Source: Marinobacterium profundum
GTDB lineage: Bacteria; Pseudomonadota; Gammaproteobacteria; Pseudomonadales; Balneatricaceae
Length of the DNA stretch: 64,000 bases
Reading direction: 5' to 3'
Assembly (NCBI RefSeq): GCF_001528745.1
Contig: NZ_BCNS01000129.1
Coordinates: 1 to 64,000 of the forward strand
Shown: piece after piece, positions 40,601 to 46,656 of the stretch
How positions within the stretch are numbered: position 1 is the first letter of the stretch
Layout: every line of letters starts with the position of its first letter
Translations under genes and position numbers: made by a program
Notes under the pieces: generated by a model
The model's input: only the letters and a program-made list of their open reading frames with translations
The model's database searches: none
What the model was told of the DNA's origin: nothing

Positions 40601-43600
40601 ATGCGGCTGTGACTCAGTTCGCCAGCCTCAAGACGAGCCTGTATACGCAGTACACATTCACGTTCGACTACTGGTGGTTTACCCGTACGGTGCATCTGGA
40701 TTACACCGTTGATTTCCGCTATGTGCAGCAACAGGCGCTGGTGGCAAATCTGCAGTCTCAGGTGGCGTTGGCCAAGTCTTACTTTGATGGCAGTGAATCC
40801 CAGACCGACGAGCTTCTGGCGCTGCGTCAGGCCTACAGCGATCAGGAAGAGAGCTTTGAAAATCTGATCGAAACGCTGGGCAGCACCTACGAAGCGCAGA
40901 AGAAAGCGCTTAATGCCCAGTTCCTGGTACTCAAGGAAATCAGCGGCCTGGCGGTCGAAATTATCAAGGCGCGCGGTCCTGATCAGGATATTGCGGGCTT
41001 TGCCGATGACAGCAGTCTGATCTCCGAGATCATCAGCTTTAACGATGAATACCGCATCCTGGATGAAGATGCCGCGCAGGATCCACTGGATCTGACCAAG
41101 TTTGTCAGCGTTAGCGCAGATGGTAGCCGCGAGGCGACCAAGAACTCGGTGATCTTCCAGACTGAACAGCGCGATTACACCGCCGTAACCACGGTGGCGG
41201 GCATGACAAACGCAGATGTATTTATCCACGTCGGCTACGACGACGTTGAAAACCTGACCCTGAACCTGGGTGAGGGCGCTGACAGTGTGCAGGTGCTGGA
41301 TACTCTGGGGCAGGCCACAGCAGAAGTCTTTGTCAACACCGCGGGTGGCGACGACGAGATTACAGTGTCGGATGAAAACACCACGACCGAGGGGATTGTT
41401 TCACACCTGATTGTTGATGCCGGTACAGGCAGCAACAAGCTGGATATCAACGATATCAATGATGCCACGGCCGACAGCATCATCATGACCAACACCGAGC
41501 GCGCGGGTTATACCTCAGTGACGGGGATTGCTTCCGGTAACATTCATTACCGTGGCGCTTACGGACAGGGAGTGTTGCTGCAGGCGGGCAAGGATGGCGA
41601 TGACATTCATATTGATGGCGTGATTGCCGGTGCCGCAACCCTGATACGCGCGGGTGAAGGCGATGATGATATCACCGTCACCGATACCACCAGCCGTGTT
41701 GATGACAGCACCTCGCTGACTATCCTGGGCGAGCTTGGCGATGATGTGATCGATGCGTCCAAAGCCGGCTTCCAGGTCACCATCGAAGGCAACGAGGGTG
41801 ATGATGTCATCTTCGGATCCGAGCATGACGATACCCTGTCGGGTAATGAAGATAACGACCTGATTCTGGGTGGTCTGGGCGCGGATACCATCAGTGGTAA
41901 CGCGGGTCATGACCTGATACTGGGTGACTTGGGTAGCGTAACTCTGCAGGTAACGGGTATTGGTCCGGTCACAGTGGATTACGCCACCGTCGATGCAACC
42001 GATCTGTCGGGCAAGGAATACCAGTATCAGTATCTGCGTGATGGATCCATTACCGCACTCTTGTCGACCCTGACAGGCGGCAACGCTGGCAACGGCGATA
42101 CCATCACCGGTGGTAGTGGCATAGACGCGCTGATGGGCGGCGCTGGAATGGATGTCATCACAGATGACGACGGCAACAGCCTGGTCGTGGGTGACCATGC
42201 GCTCATTAGCTACCTGGCGGGCATGACCCTGGCGGTCTCCAGTCGTTTCGCCAGTGAAGGTGAGCAGGATCAAATTACCCTGAATGGCACCAATAACTAT
42301 GTGATCGGCGGCAGTGGCGGTGATGAGATCACTACCTCAACGGGTACCGGTTTTGTGCTGGGTGATCACGGTACCATGAGCTTCTCGGGTGCACAGCTGA
42401 TCAGTATCCACAGCAGCGACGAATCCATCGGCGGCGCAGATATTATTGATCTGGGCGACGGTGACAAGACGGTCATCGGCGGTGTTGGCAACGATACCGT
42501 AAACGCTGGCACCGGCACCCATCGGGTGATCGGCGATAACGGCGCAATCGACTATGACGCAGCTGAAGCTGGCGCATTGCGCAGCATGCAAAGCACGTCT
42601 GACAGTAACGGCGGTGTCGATACCATCACCCTGTTGGGTTCACTGAACCAGGTTATCGGTGGCAGCGACGGCGACTTTATCACCGTTAATACGGCCAGCA
42701 GCACCGACCAGGTGCTGGGCGACAACGGCAGCATGACCTTCACCGGTGCCGCTGGCGACGAGTTACTCAGCAATATGCAGAGCCCGCTGACGCAGACCGG
42801 CGGTGGCAATGACGAGATCACGCTGGGTGCTGGAAACAAGGTCGTGATCGCCGGCATCGGTGCCGATACGGTCACCACGCCCTTGCTGAGCCTGGGTACC
42901 CGCTACGTGATTGGCGATGAAGGCGAGTTCGACTTCGACGCCAATAACATCCTGCAAACCGCGAAGAGCACCAGCACCCGGGGTGATGGGGATACTCTGA
43001 CCCTGGGCGGCGCCAGCAGTGCAGACGTCAACCTGGTGATAGGCGGCGTAGGTGGCGATGATATAGACACCGGCGACAGCACCGACTATATCCTCGGCGA
43101 TAACGGCGTTACCCAGTGGACTGCCGGCATTATCGACAGCATGACCAGTACTGACCAGGCCTTCGGTGGTAACGACGATATCAATACCCAGGGGAGTATC
43201 GATATTGTGTTTGGCGGCCAGGGCGCGGACACAATTACGCTGGGCATGGGTAACGATATAGGCATAGGTGACAACGGTGCCTACGACTTCCAGACAGCGT
43301 CTATCAGCAGTATCGATGGCGCCAACGCCAACGGAGGCAGCGACACTATTAAAGGCAACGAAGGGGATGACATCCTCTTCGGTGGCGTAGGTGGCGATAT
43401 CATCGATGGCAACAGCGGCCGCGACCTGATTTTTGGCGATCAGGCAATGCTGACGAGCCGCGCGGGCGGTGACAACAGCAATCCGCGCTTGCGCGCACTC
43501 ACGGACGGTCTGCTCTATGGCAGTGACGCAAGCGCACAGATTGGAGCAACGCACTTTAGCGGCCCAGCGGCGGATATTCCCGCCTGGAGCAACTGGTCTA

Positions 43601-46224
43601 TCAGTGTCGGCGATGGCCTGGATGGGCTCTTTGGTAATGATTACATCGCAGGTGGTGCCGAGAATGACACTATCTTCGGCCAGCGCGGCAAGGATACGAT
43701 TCAGGGCGATGGCTCGATCGACACAAGGCTGAGTGATGGCACCGGGGTCAGCGCCAGTCGCACTGCGGCGGGCGATCTGGTTGTGGTTGCATCGGTTGAA
43801 GCGAGCGCTGATGGCGATGACTATATAGAGGGTGGCGGCGAAAACGACGTTATCTTCGGCAACCTGGGTCAGGATGACATCATCGGCGGCAACTCCAGCC
43901 TGTTCGGACTTGCGCTGAAAAATCAGCGCGCAGACGGGGCCGACCTGATCTTCGGTGGCGCCGGCACCGATATTTCCCGTAACAACATGGGCGATACCGA
44001 CAGCAGGGGCCATGCCCGTGATGCCGACATGATCCTGGGTGACAACGGCAATATCTACCGTATCGTCGGTACAGAGGGTGTCGCCAATGCGGGCCAGTAC
44101 CTGAACTTCAGCTACGACAATTACAATAGCGGCAGCGGCACGCTAAACAAGATTGTGGTACGCGCCGCACAGTTGCTGGACTACACCGAGGGCGGCCCTG
44201 ATTTGGATGCAGCTGCGCTGGCGGGTGATCATGGCGCCGGTGACGAGATTCACGGCGAATCGGGCGATGACTTTGTCTACGGCATGACCGGCAACGATGT
44301 GCTGTTCGGCGATGCCCAGGACGATGACATTATCGGTGGCTGGGGCCACGACTGGATCTCGGGCGGCACAGGGGACGATGGCGTGCTGGGCGATGATGGC
44401 CGGATTCATAGCTCGCGTAATGGGCTCACTGAAACGCTCAACGGGCTCACCACGGCTGTCACCCAACAGAACATCGCCACCTCCGGCAAGGCTCAGGAGG
44501 CTACCATCAATGTTGCCGGCAAGCTGAAGAAGACGGTGAATCTGACGCCATTCAATGTGGATCCCGCCACTGTGCAGGATGTGCATTTTGCGGCCCAGTA
44601 TGCCGATGACATTATCTTTGGCGGGCTCGGCAATGATGCGTTGCACGGCGGAGCCGGTGATGATGCCATGTCCGGCGCCGAGGCGATGGCCACGCCTGCC
44701 TATGGCCAGATATCCGATGCTGAGGGTAATCCGACAGCGGGCCTGGTGCGCATCGATTTTGAGCGTCCGTTTAATCCTGGCAATGTGCTGCACTACAACC
44801 CCTACGATGTGACGTCCATTCGCTATGATGCCAGCCGCCCGGCTGGAGAGTTTGCGCTTTACGATGAATACGATCCGCAGCGCAAGATACTGCTGACCGA
44901 CATGGGTGGCCTGTCGAAAACGGGTAGCGGCAAGGAATTTTTCCTCAACTTCAATCCGGCCGAAGTCGATGGCGACGATGTACTATTCGGCGACCTGGGC
45001 AACGACTGGATGGTGGGCGGCAGCGGCAACGACAACCTCTACGGCGGCTACGGGGATGACCTGCTCAACGTCGATGACAATCTGAATACCAATGGCGGGC
45101 TCAACAACGCACCGGACGCCGACTACGCCGATCTTGCCTTCGGTGGCGCTGGCCGTGACATCATGATCGGTAACGCCGAGGCGGATCGTCTGATCGACTG
45201 GGCCGGCGAGTTTAATACCTATCTGGTACCTTTTAATCCCTTTGGTCTGGGCACGGTCAGCCGCCAGTTGCAGCCCAGCGTAGCGGACTTTCTGTACGCC
45301 CTGTCTGCCAGTGACGGTGCCGATCAAACGCGCGCCGCGGATAGCGGCAGTGACCCTGCGCGCCACGGTGAACCCGATGGCGAGCTGGGGCTGGTCACGC
45401 AAAAAGATGCTTACTGGGGCGATCAGACCGGCGGTCCGGCCGATCCGCAGTCCGATACCAAAACATCGGGCACAAAAGTTAAAACCAAGGGTGCAAAAGC
45501 GAACAACAATCTGCTGGCCAGCAGCGAGGCACCGCGTGGCATGTATAGCGATGACCAGCTGAGCGTTACGCCTGAGGCTGTCGCTCAGGTTCTGGCGCAG
45601 GCGAAACACCGCTGGGCCTTGTCCGGTCTGGTTGACGCTGCCAGTCTTGGCCGGCTGGATGATCTCCGGGTTGAGATCGTCAGTCTGGACGGCGCGGTGC
45701 TGGCACAGGTCGAGGGCAATACCATCTACATCGATAGCAATGCGGCGGGCTGGGGCTGGTTTGTCGATGCGACAGCCGCTGCCGATGAAGAATACCGGAC
45801 CATGGCGGATGGCAGCTTGCAGGCCCGCGCCGGCACGGAAGCCTACGCGCGCATGGATCTGCTGACGGTACTGAGTCATGAGATCGGCCATGTGCTGGGT
45901 TACGTGCACAGCAACTCCGGTCGCGGTGCATCGCTGCTGATGGATACGACGCTCGCGGCCGGCGTGCGTGAATTACCCGAGTCGGGCGCTGAGCCTGCGC
46001 TGGCACCGTCGACCATCGCAGGTTTGACCGGCTGGAAGATGGCAACCGGTGAGCGATCTGGTACTGTGAAACTGGCTCAGCGAGGTTTTGATTCGCTGCG
46101 TCACGAACAGCGTCATGTCATGCACTGGGATGAGGCCAAGCAGTGCTTCGCTGGCGACGACAAGATCAAAAAGGCGGCTCCCCTCGATTGGGAAAAGGCC
46201 GCCGGTAATATCCGTACACACTGA
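25648..46224 (+). CDS. giant LEPR-XLL/DUF4347/RTX protein with C-terminal metzincin motif
   Basis: A 6858-residue protein, roughly 0.7 MDa. The N-terminus is Lys-rich without a Sec signal peptide, followed by the LEPR-XLL motif FEALENRVLLSAD (23-35). Residues 215-350 are DUF4347, with His251 in LLSHGSAG and Cys294 in LYGCDVAEG. Calcium-binding RTX blocks (GGxGxDxL) occur at about 525-611, 802-873, 1112-1171, 1405-1448, 3042-3228, 3411-3483 and 5365-6511. A Leu/Asp-rich segment lies at about 1818-2001 and a long, mostly helical segment at about 4375-5138. Seven tandem GDNG units lie near 5512-5930. Near the end HEIGHVLGYVH (6744-6754) plus Met6765 match matrixin-type zinc proteases. The frame is unbroken, so the gene is intact. 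It is probably a surface or secreted adhesin/protease exported by the flanking genes. Confidence 0.9.
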   Translation: MNKIFYQGKKAKKAGKKKQNLQFEALENRVLLSADLGISAADLQQPDESVTGVIESELQLSVLENAEFEPESIAVDDSLTRLLGEGTALDMGGPATADPAAEPAPEAGGPDDVVPADGDAQDEGLVLSAGEVYLVERMMASQIVILDAGIPQLESVINELFSSADTQLAATLESLQSNPLTLVPAPVSSADQPATDMGAQLAGADLQQQLLLNADRDIKIFVLDAEREGVEQIGSVLDYFENVAAIHLLSHGSAGALFLGSSTLTTQQLKNSQQQLKRWGSALSSDGDLLLYGCDVAEGELGLEFVETLATLTGADVAASNDDTGNLPGADWDLENSTGVIETQSLSIAAMQGVLATTPTDGNDTLTNPTGTIKGLKGDDAYVFNTNSFGVVTVTELKNEGTDTLDLSALSVDLTFTIKKDNVVVVTYSSGGTANKITATQIENIKGGSGNDTFIVQKGAELKGTLDGGAGTNTLSYTDPAAGIFDKSYSGAVAVDFTVGSAADSARATAIAGFAVGKVTNIQQVIGGNGDDFLKGFSGADDLSGGKGADTLQGGAGIDLLKGDAGDDHLDGGADTDTLEGGAGKDTLVASTGGDTLKGGAGDDLYEFSDTADWNGTTVTELAGEGTDTLDFSAVGADLSFTVNDLALTGLAVSAGASSLSGALHIERIVAGSGINTFNFKNSWADKLVISATAGATVTADFSAVTTDLYFSIKADGTVVVADTSNRSGGHRVTLSHVDNLVGGQGVNTFSFAAGGSISGNLNGGSGTGILDYSQFDLTTVVDLSNVATAVPGVGGTLSNIDELVGSEKQDHLSAADSGQSLSGDRGDDFLFGGSGADVLAGDQGDDTLVGGAGNDSFSGGKGDDSYLFSGSWGQDTGITELANGGSDTISFAGMDLQAATAALPQIDAIAAVSADLTITFNADGSLNVTDDSATANTLAVAAASLPEIESLLGGSGANDYVFQDNWGNGSGTSILLDDTASSAGTLDFSAVSSDLKFVITDDNGVTVITVTTAVNGKVYSVTARGVENLIGGTGDNQYRFEGAAVLGGSLTGFSGTGVNAGTATLDFSAYDGGSGHGVKLDLTAATAKAIVDPADAAQDTALIAGTLSSINDLIGSGFDDELTGDAQVNRLDGGAGNDTLKGGAQNDTLIGGKGSDSLQGEGGDDTYKVESKWTSLDLSLSPNQTDTISDSDGANTLDLSDISKDLQVTFTDVAAGGSNVSVKVALNALLSNTIKIDNAGNGTDSWTLKTGSGDDTVIIKDKVDSTVSLEAGEGSNTLDYFTGGDKGISGYKSSVSVDLDAGTATGLAGISDFQHIYGSVNGGADQLTGDDGDNNFYVGIWGELDGSNARNHVIDGGDGSDTISFVNFDQADFDLVLDLSSSIVTHEDTASTVMTVATLAGIENLVGGAGNDRLIGDAAANVLNGGGGDDSLEGGDGDDTYAFDSDWGLDSIVENLVEGTDVLNFSGVTEALTFNNGRGDGTEVDLATALTRNVTVTDGSSVLTADFNVETFAGVKETDTLEQANVILTTAVQDEMISGLEALKAMAEGLSTGYSEFDALLDLQLPLVGETLSGLLVNDSGVAVNIADELALRIQAQINALKTLFWGASSATANDGNDSNTDALFALTDTGGEPLFFITENTRLLEFGSSLELFTRTQPLGIDFGGTLSEIPGVEVELNPDVTTTLKFDYAFGVLPTDPADPAADLAFHVSNPGLNFAVSLFDDAIYAGLDFGVIAASIGGPAIDDAKGLLALNIDLTIGAQGDLSEQILLDTVSNNSYDSLFSLQADRNTGVSASLPVVVDAAGLGLDIPSLPTITLNTPALPELPSLGDLGTLFGNLDWSLPDLSELFDLGSISLDQIFEMMRSGLNYLVNNFDFSLNIPGLNLSLDDIFKNLPGFDLGLEDFLSGLLEPLNNFDVSLGLQGLEDWLNAQLTDLLPDLWPDWSLPSFDFSYDGFDLGIDFDFDLNLGDLFGALGLPQLELGFDFDLADLAAFLNLPAGFDPAQLGITMAADGTLLVDADLDIALELDLALQEYALAVIGNAGPAGLNVQDYAFIGDDTQVSLAVRAGADDIDVEASLSISDSLPDIGFWIENGSAIVDAVAAITLPQVGNGRYQLSTFDISNFSFEAGGEASLDLPMFLGTGSLPMGGSELDLNGDSYADNVLHAGFDFDLSGLSTPEVIAPNFAGFSLIAFLNDPATVLEGMEGMFEGIKSLMVGELGRLGLPLVGDVLNQSGAFVDQLRDSLLGDKSSGTYVDGLGKELTDAAANGDDVISLIRDALFNALGAYLQVAKTDANGDPAYDELGKLIYGDVESADDIGLVLTAEGALTFNVLLAGSVFEGLADYVERMGDTDGDGIDDAIIKRFLEVPINFDLSAPGLGLKTGPTDTIEVSLDYFFGLGFGLDTSGFFLDTAGVTEAGEELGLTLDASLSEGASLLGTLGFLQMRMTEVDDDDGNSGLRGKIAMDLQATGDRWRIGEALTMSAQISAEANVDLFATLEMDFGDDIALPNAFTTVHYDQQLADITWESGSSFSADFLAPPEVVLEDVTLDVGDLFSGFIGPIALELDPFLGADSELRRVLDILTTDIDLGVDKINLLDIAVLAMNVKAAGTGDILRTTVTALLAVSDFITLAADAARNGTSIEVNFGTFALGSSLVTSDSTAISNDDLSQSGGQSATDAVANDPNATASQKNLVANLGTSPGSIMFPILYDPMTAVGLLLGKDVDLFIYDTPDIDFSILYEQSFPIFAGLNAVIKGELEVFSDFYFGFDTTGIRSWFNEFEANDYDFGASVSHLGDIFDGFFIADWAVSDTGQLIQGDDVPEVTLKVTFAAGAALGIGGLVEAGVLGGVEAEIGLNLHDLPKTGTGGNTGVEAVYDGKIRFEEVASILQENPLCLFDMEGTIKAFLEGYLWVGVKVFGSKITLFEASKRFVEVTLARFEWICPDLPDPTVATLNNGVLTLAYTDADGNTQANLPEIYKVYLDNIDVTPSDGIDNEVERIFVTGNGHTQVFDPTLVTSIRAAGTANNDEYEISTEIVANLEIHGAGGNDIITLTGNSNADKSRRIYGEGGNDTLIGTNMADLIVGGDGNDNIMAQDGADVIFGDNEDGTGTGSDFIWATGTALGTSGLANGFANYIDAGAGSDQVLTGEGNDRILGGTGDDFINAGGGIDTIDGGDDADHIIAGTGADIVVGGRGDDTLSWENGDGADSFDGGQGNDEIFMAGYSVNPDEFYKADTSNYIVDDGAVDTVVVSASGGDTRINWQHGASAGITLSGSGVEILSMDTGMGADDIVIGNLATTSVGSVKLSTGTQRSLVVENRFVKERNDAGDLVDTAQTLEFKMLQVADDNAIDRVQIDGTHSADNYLVSTVESTGVGGNTQTAMRYEQLDGGKDIAGNPSSHVIVDVYDLETNDYSRLSTLGGNDSIDALGVTQALVSHIYLDGGADDDRIIGTNLASVSDVIIGGSGSDRMTGGAGIDQFYEQSDSGADANIDGDVDVLVESRDADFILSDTRLVIDDSEPLRKVGDPQRLSGQFGNETETFTNLFENAELSGFDSANWFELTGWSGGGLLDGGKGGDSYTLELAQLASGRQYLNIADSGGAAGLDSLIYKGSAGKDTIQLDTVYKRAGDVEKRFTDDRWSSYGNYGDGLLIAHFDANDSFGKVDLDDEDSLMNVREASLSEGADYQVVNYHSVEQVTVFGGAEADKFISDSTESQIDVYGDAGDDLFYVGSVLKTDTVLVEGQEVTIVLEITDGANVNNSNFFGGEGDDYFEVNHNVADIGLYGDNGNDTFFIKALLTLDDDGELLDLDSGVSSVSGVSQDPTADTREVDVDTLVYVENANIIINGGAGFDSVALVGTVLSDTFYVFVERDPVTGDSIQRIYGAGVKLQKLLNIERLQLLTGGGDDTVYLYGVDMGLIGDMVIKTGSGSDLVQIGGPEQVINLNYPKNRDQFYAAVEGYEVDQDALGNYLSVDTVSGMPFYQIDETGRIVGFQVENPAVTLQVTMPESTDIDAFVSPVLIDGGEGANDRVIVNNQSGNNRIRFANVELERKDVVFDYTHFTLTSTATDFVDTVLGNASTGAIAQDLLASAAGDYLRFQDRYYDTELLNNIANGSQTELTIPAGLSYFNIQNTLKADGTISYARAELELFAADFDLDLDYAEVEHPDPSRAGEYLYQLNGISKNDVAVAFEAQHKETVVYDLGGNRIVYQDLTALTLKTTAPLRVQFGAGAITSIESVRSDAMDTLHGVDAAAALHFTGMDEVTLNLTDETGGVQGSELHIDNSLFTGRLQVQGGIHTDRIFVEQTQAVTTVHGNAGNDEIIVGKNGMLDQLGQSIYLFGDEGTDSIEVDRAGDASAADVSVDQNLLEHSTGFEQLSRITSAISLQGITDEENDLLEAELKSASEAYADAAFAVSQGDLDTALDEISEASLEQLLDVLNSSKEKLATSVTEAADTLRLNDQQLLENQIKLYTRARYYESNAIDDALLDRMSALGLKAKFSVTYSYEIFGITFDNLVAHSAVTGLQSGFNTAEDWLRNFGSRVNITDDDGNAQDITVDASGNRSALQQLLENASGQSDIYDLINGALNQNRQTVFTATEDNDGWLDVTFKLELVSTSVHQANDNNVRALAQLYDTLVNDYLGSQDIYADLLKARSYNGSDITQADLNSFYNSYQSNADIRGFNINDPLAGGKALSSELIASVDAVNLDLSASVLAKQSATVIAQLQQFDLTRSNSFADIYDDKLDALIAQIGAALGSDDYSQATLASISADLATLLAQFNPYDDDNGFAADRQMVLAPVYNALAANTSNGLIDVLDGINQLHTDLDGADFVAILNSAAAAAGYDDFETLFNSAGYTQVREAYATASELIDSFLIYSAGQPDMEDLPIAVTDVLRGIKVLDRAAERFEAFVNALESGFDFATFRTSYLANQAAVQQFVANNPQYIAYLQSEARYEAMTSSLTRDANDVVTLAALNEQQYQLLVAARDAAVTQFASLKTSLYTQYTFTFDYWWFTRTVHLDYTVDFRYVQQQALVANLQSQVALAKSYFDGSESQTDELLALRQAYSDQEESFENLIETLGSTYEAQKKALNAQFLVLKEISGLAVEIIKARGPDQDIAGFADDSSLISEIISFNDEYRILDEDAAQDPLDLTKFVSVSADGSREATKNSVIFQTEQRDYTAVTTVAGMTNADVFIHVGYDDVENLTLNLGEGADSVQVLDTLGQATAEVFVNTAGGDDEITVSDENTTTEGIVSHLIVDAGTGSNKLDINDINDATADSIIMTNTERAGYTSVTGIASGNIHYRGAYGQGVLLQAGKDGDDIHIDGVIAGAATLIRAGEGDDDITVTDTTSRVDDSTSLTILGELGDDVIDASKAGFQVTIEGNEGDDVIFGSEHDDTLSGNEDNDLILGGLGADTISGNAGHDLILGDLGSVTLQVTGIGPVTVDYATVDATDLSGKEYQYQYLRDGSITALLSTLTGGNAGNGDTITGGSGIDALMGGAGMDVITDDDGNSLVVGDHALISYLAGMTLAVSSRFASEGEQDQITLNGTNNYVIGGSGGDEITTSTGTGFVLGDHGTMSFSGAQLISIHSSDESIGGADIIDLGDGDKTVIGGVGNDTVNAGTGTHRVIGDNGAIDYDAAEAGALRSMQSTSDSNGGVDTITLLGSLNQVIGGSDGDFITVNTASSTDQVLGDNGSMTFTGAAGDELLSNMQSPLTQTGGGNDEITLGAGNKVVIAGIGADTVTTPLLSLGTRYVIGDEGEFDFDANNILQTAKSTSTRGDGDTLTLGGASSADVNLVIGGVGGDDIDTGDSTDYILGDNGVTQWTAGIIDSMTSTDQAFGGNDDINTQGSIDIVFGGQGADTITLGMGNDIGIGDNGAYDFQTASISSIDGANANGGSDTIKGNEGDDILFGGVGGDIIDGNSGRDLIFGDQAMLTSRAGGDNSNPRLRALTDGLLYGSDASAQIGATHFSGPAADIPAWSNWSISVGDGLDGLFGNDYIAGGAENDTIFGQRGKDTIQGDGSIDTRLSDGTGVSASRTAAGDLVVVASVEASADGDDYIEGGGENDVIFGNLGQDDIIGGNSSLFGLALKNQRADGADLIFGGAGTDISRNNMGDTDSRGHARDADMILGDNGNIYRIVGTEGVANAGQYLNFSYDNYNSGSGTLNKIVVRAAQLLDYTEGGPDLDAAALAGDHGAGDEIHGESGDDFVYGMTGNDVLFGDAQDDDIIGGWGHDWISGGTGDDGVLGDDGRIHSSRNGLTETLNGLTTAVTQQNIATSGKAQEATINVAGKLKKTVNLTPFNVDPATVQDVHFAAQYADDIIFGGLGNDALHGGAGDDAMSGAEAMATPAYGQISDAEGNPTAGLVRIDFERPFNPGNVLHYNPYDVTSIRYDASRPAGEFALYDEYDPQRKILLTDMGGLSKTGSGKEFFLNFNPAEVDGDDVLFGDLGNDWMVGGSGNDNLYGGYGDDLLNVDDNLNTNGGLNNAPDADYADLAFGGAGRDIMIGNAEADRLIDWAGEFNTYLVPFNPFGLGTVSRQLQPSVADFLYALSASDGADQTRAADSGSDPARHGEPDGELGLVTQKDAYWGDQTGGPADPQSDTKTSGTKVKTKGAKANNNLLASSEAPRGMYSDDQLSVTPEAVAQVLAQAKHRWALSGLVDAASLGRLDDLRVEIVSLDGAVLAQVEGNTIYIDSNAAGWGWFVDATAAADEEYRTMADGSLQARAGTEAYARMDLLTVLSHEIGHVLGYVHSNSGRGASLLMDTTLAAGVRELPESGAEPALAPSTIAGLTGWKMATGERSGTVKLAQRGFDSLRHEQRHVMHWDEAKQCFAGDDKIKKAAPLDWEKAAGNIRTH
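42181..43440 (+). repeat. seven tandem ~60-residue GDNG modules within the giant gene
   Basis: The units begin with VVGDHALISY, VLGDHGTMSF, VIGDNGAIDY, VLGDNGSMTF, VIGDEGEFDF, ILGDNGVTQW and GIGDNGAYDF. Each then carries a Ser/Met-containing strand, a GGxDxI segment and a VIGGxGxDxI segment. The period averages about 60 residues (180 bp). This is longer than the classic 9-residue RTX nonapeptide, although RTX-like GGxGxD motifs are embedded in each unit. Confidence 0.8.
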
Positions 46225-46242
46225 TTAATTTAAGGAAGAAAC

Positions 46243-46569
46243 ATGGACAAGCCCAAGCAGAAAGTTGCAGCACCTACTATCAAGTGGGATGACTCTCGCA
46301 TGAAAAGTACCTATGCCAATGTGTGTAACGTCTCCAGCACCCGGGAAGAAATTACCCTGCTGTTCGGCCTGAACCAGGCCTGGAATGCACAGCAGAAGGA
46401 ACTGTCCATCGAACTGTCGGATCGCATTATCCTCAATCCCTTTGCCGCCAAGCGCATGGCTACACTGCTGAACAATGTACTGGCGCAGTACGAAGAACGC
46501 TTTGGCGAAGTGGGTGAAACCGCTGCAGTACCGGCCGCAGCCGAGGCTGAGACTCAGCCCAGTCACTAA
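46243..46569 (+). CDS. DUF3467-family small protein
   Basis: This 108-residue protein matches the DUF3467 pattern: SRMKSTYANVCNVSSTREE, then LLFGLNQAWNAQQKE and LSDRIILNPFAAKRMATLL. The C-terminus is a short Ala/Glu/Pro tail. There is no signal peptide, so it acts in the cytoplasm or on the inner face of the machine. AAGGAAG precedes the ATG and the giant gene ends 18 bp upstream. Its place between the cargo and the export genes suggests an accessory or chaperone role, but the family has no established function that I know. Confidence 0.85.
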   Translation: MDKPKQKVAAPTIKWDDSRMKSTYANVCNVSSTREEITLLFGLNQAWNAQQKELSIELSDRIILNPFAAKRMATLLNNVLAQYEERFGEVGETAAVPAAAEAETQPSH

Positions 46570-46589
46570 GACGTTACTGTTACACGCCG

Positions 46590-46622
46590 GCCCTGGCGGA
46601 CACAGTCCGACCAGGGCTGTTT
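46590..46622 (+). terminator. intra-operon terminator or attenuator
   Basis: GCCCTGGCGGAC (46590-46601) pairs with GTCCGACCAGGGC (46605-46617, one bulge) and TGTTTT follows. It lies between the DUF3467 gene and the GAF-HlyD gene. It would make cargo plus DUF3467 more abundant than the transport genes if read-through is partial. Confidence 0.65.
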
Positions 46623-46656
46623 TCGTCCTGCCCGCTTTGGTTAATGTACCCCATTG

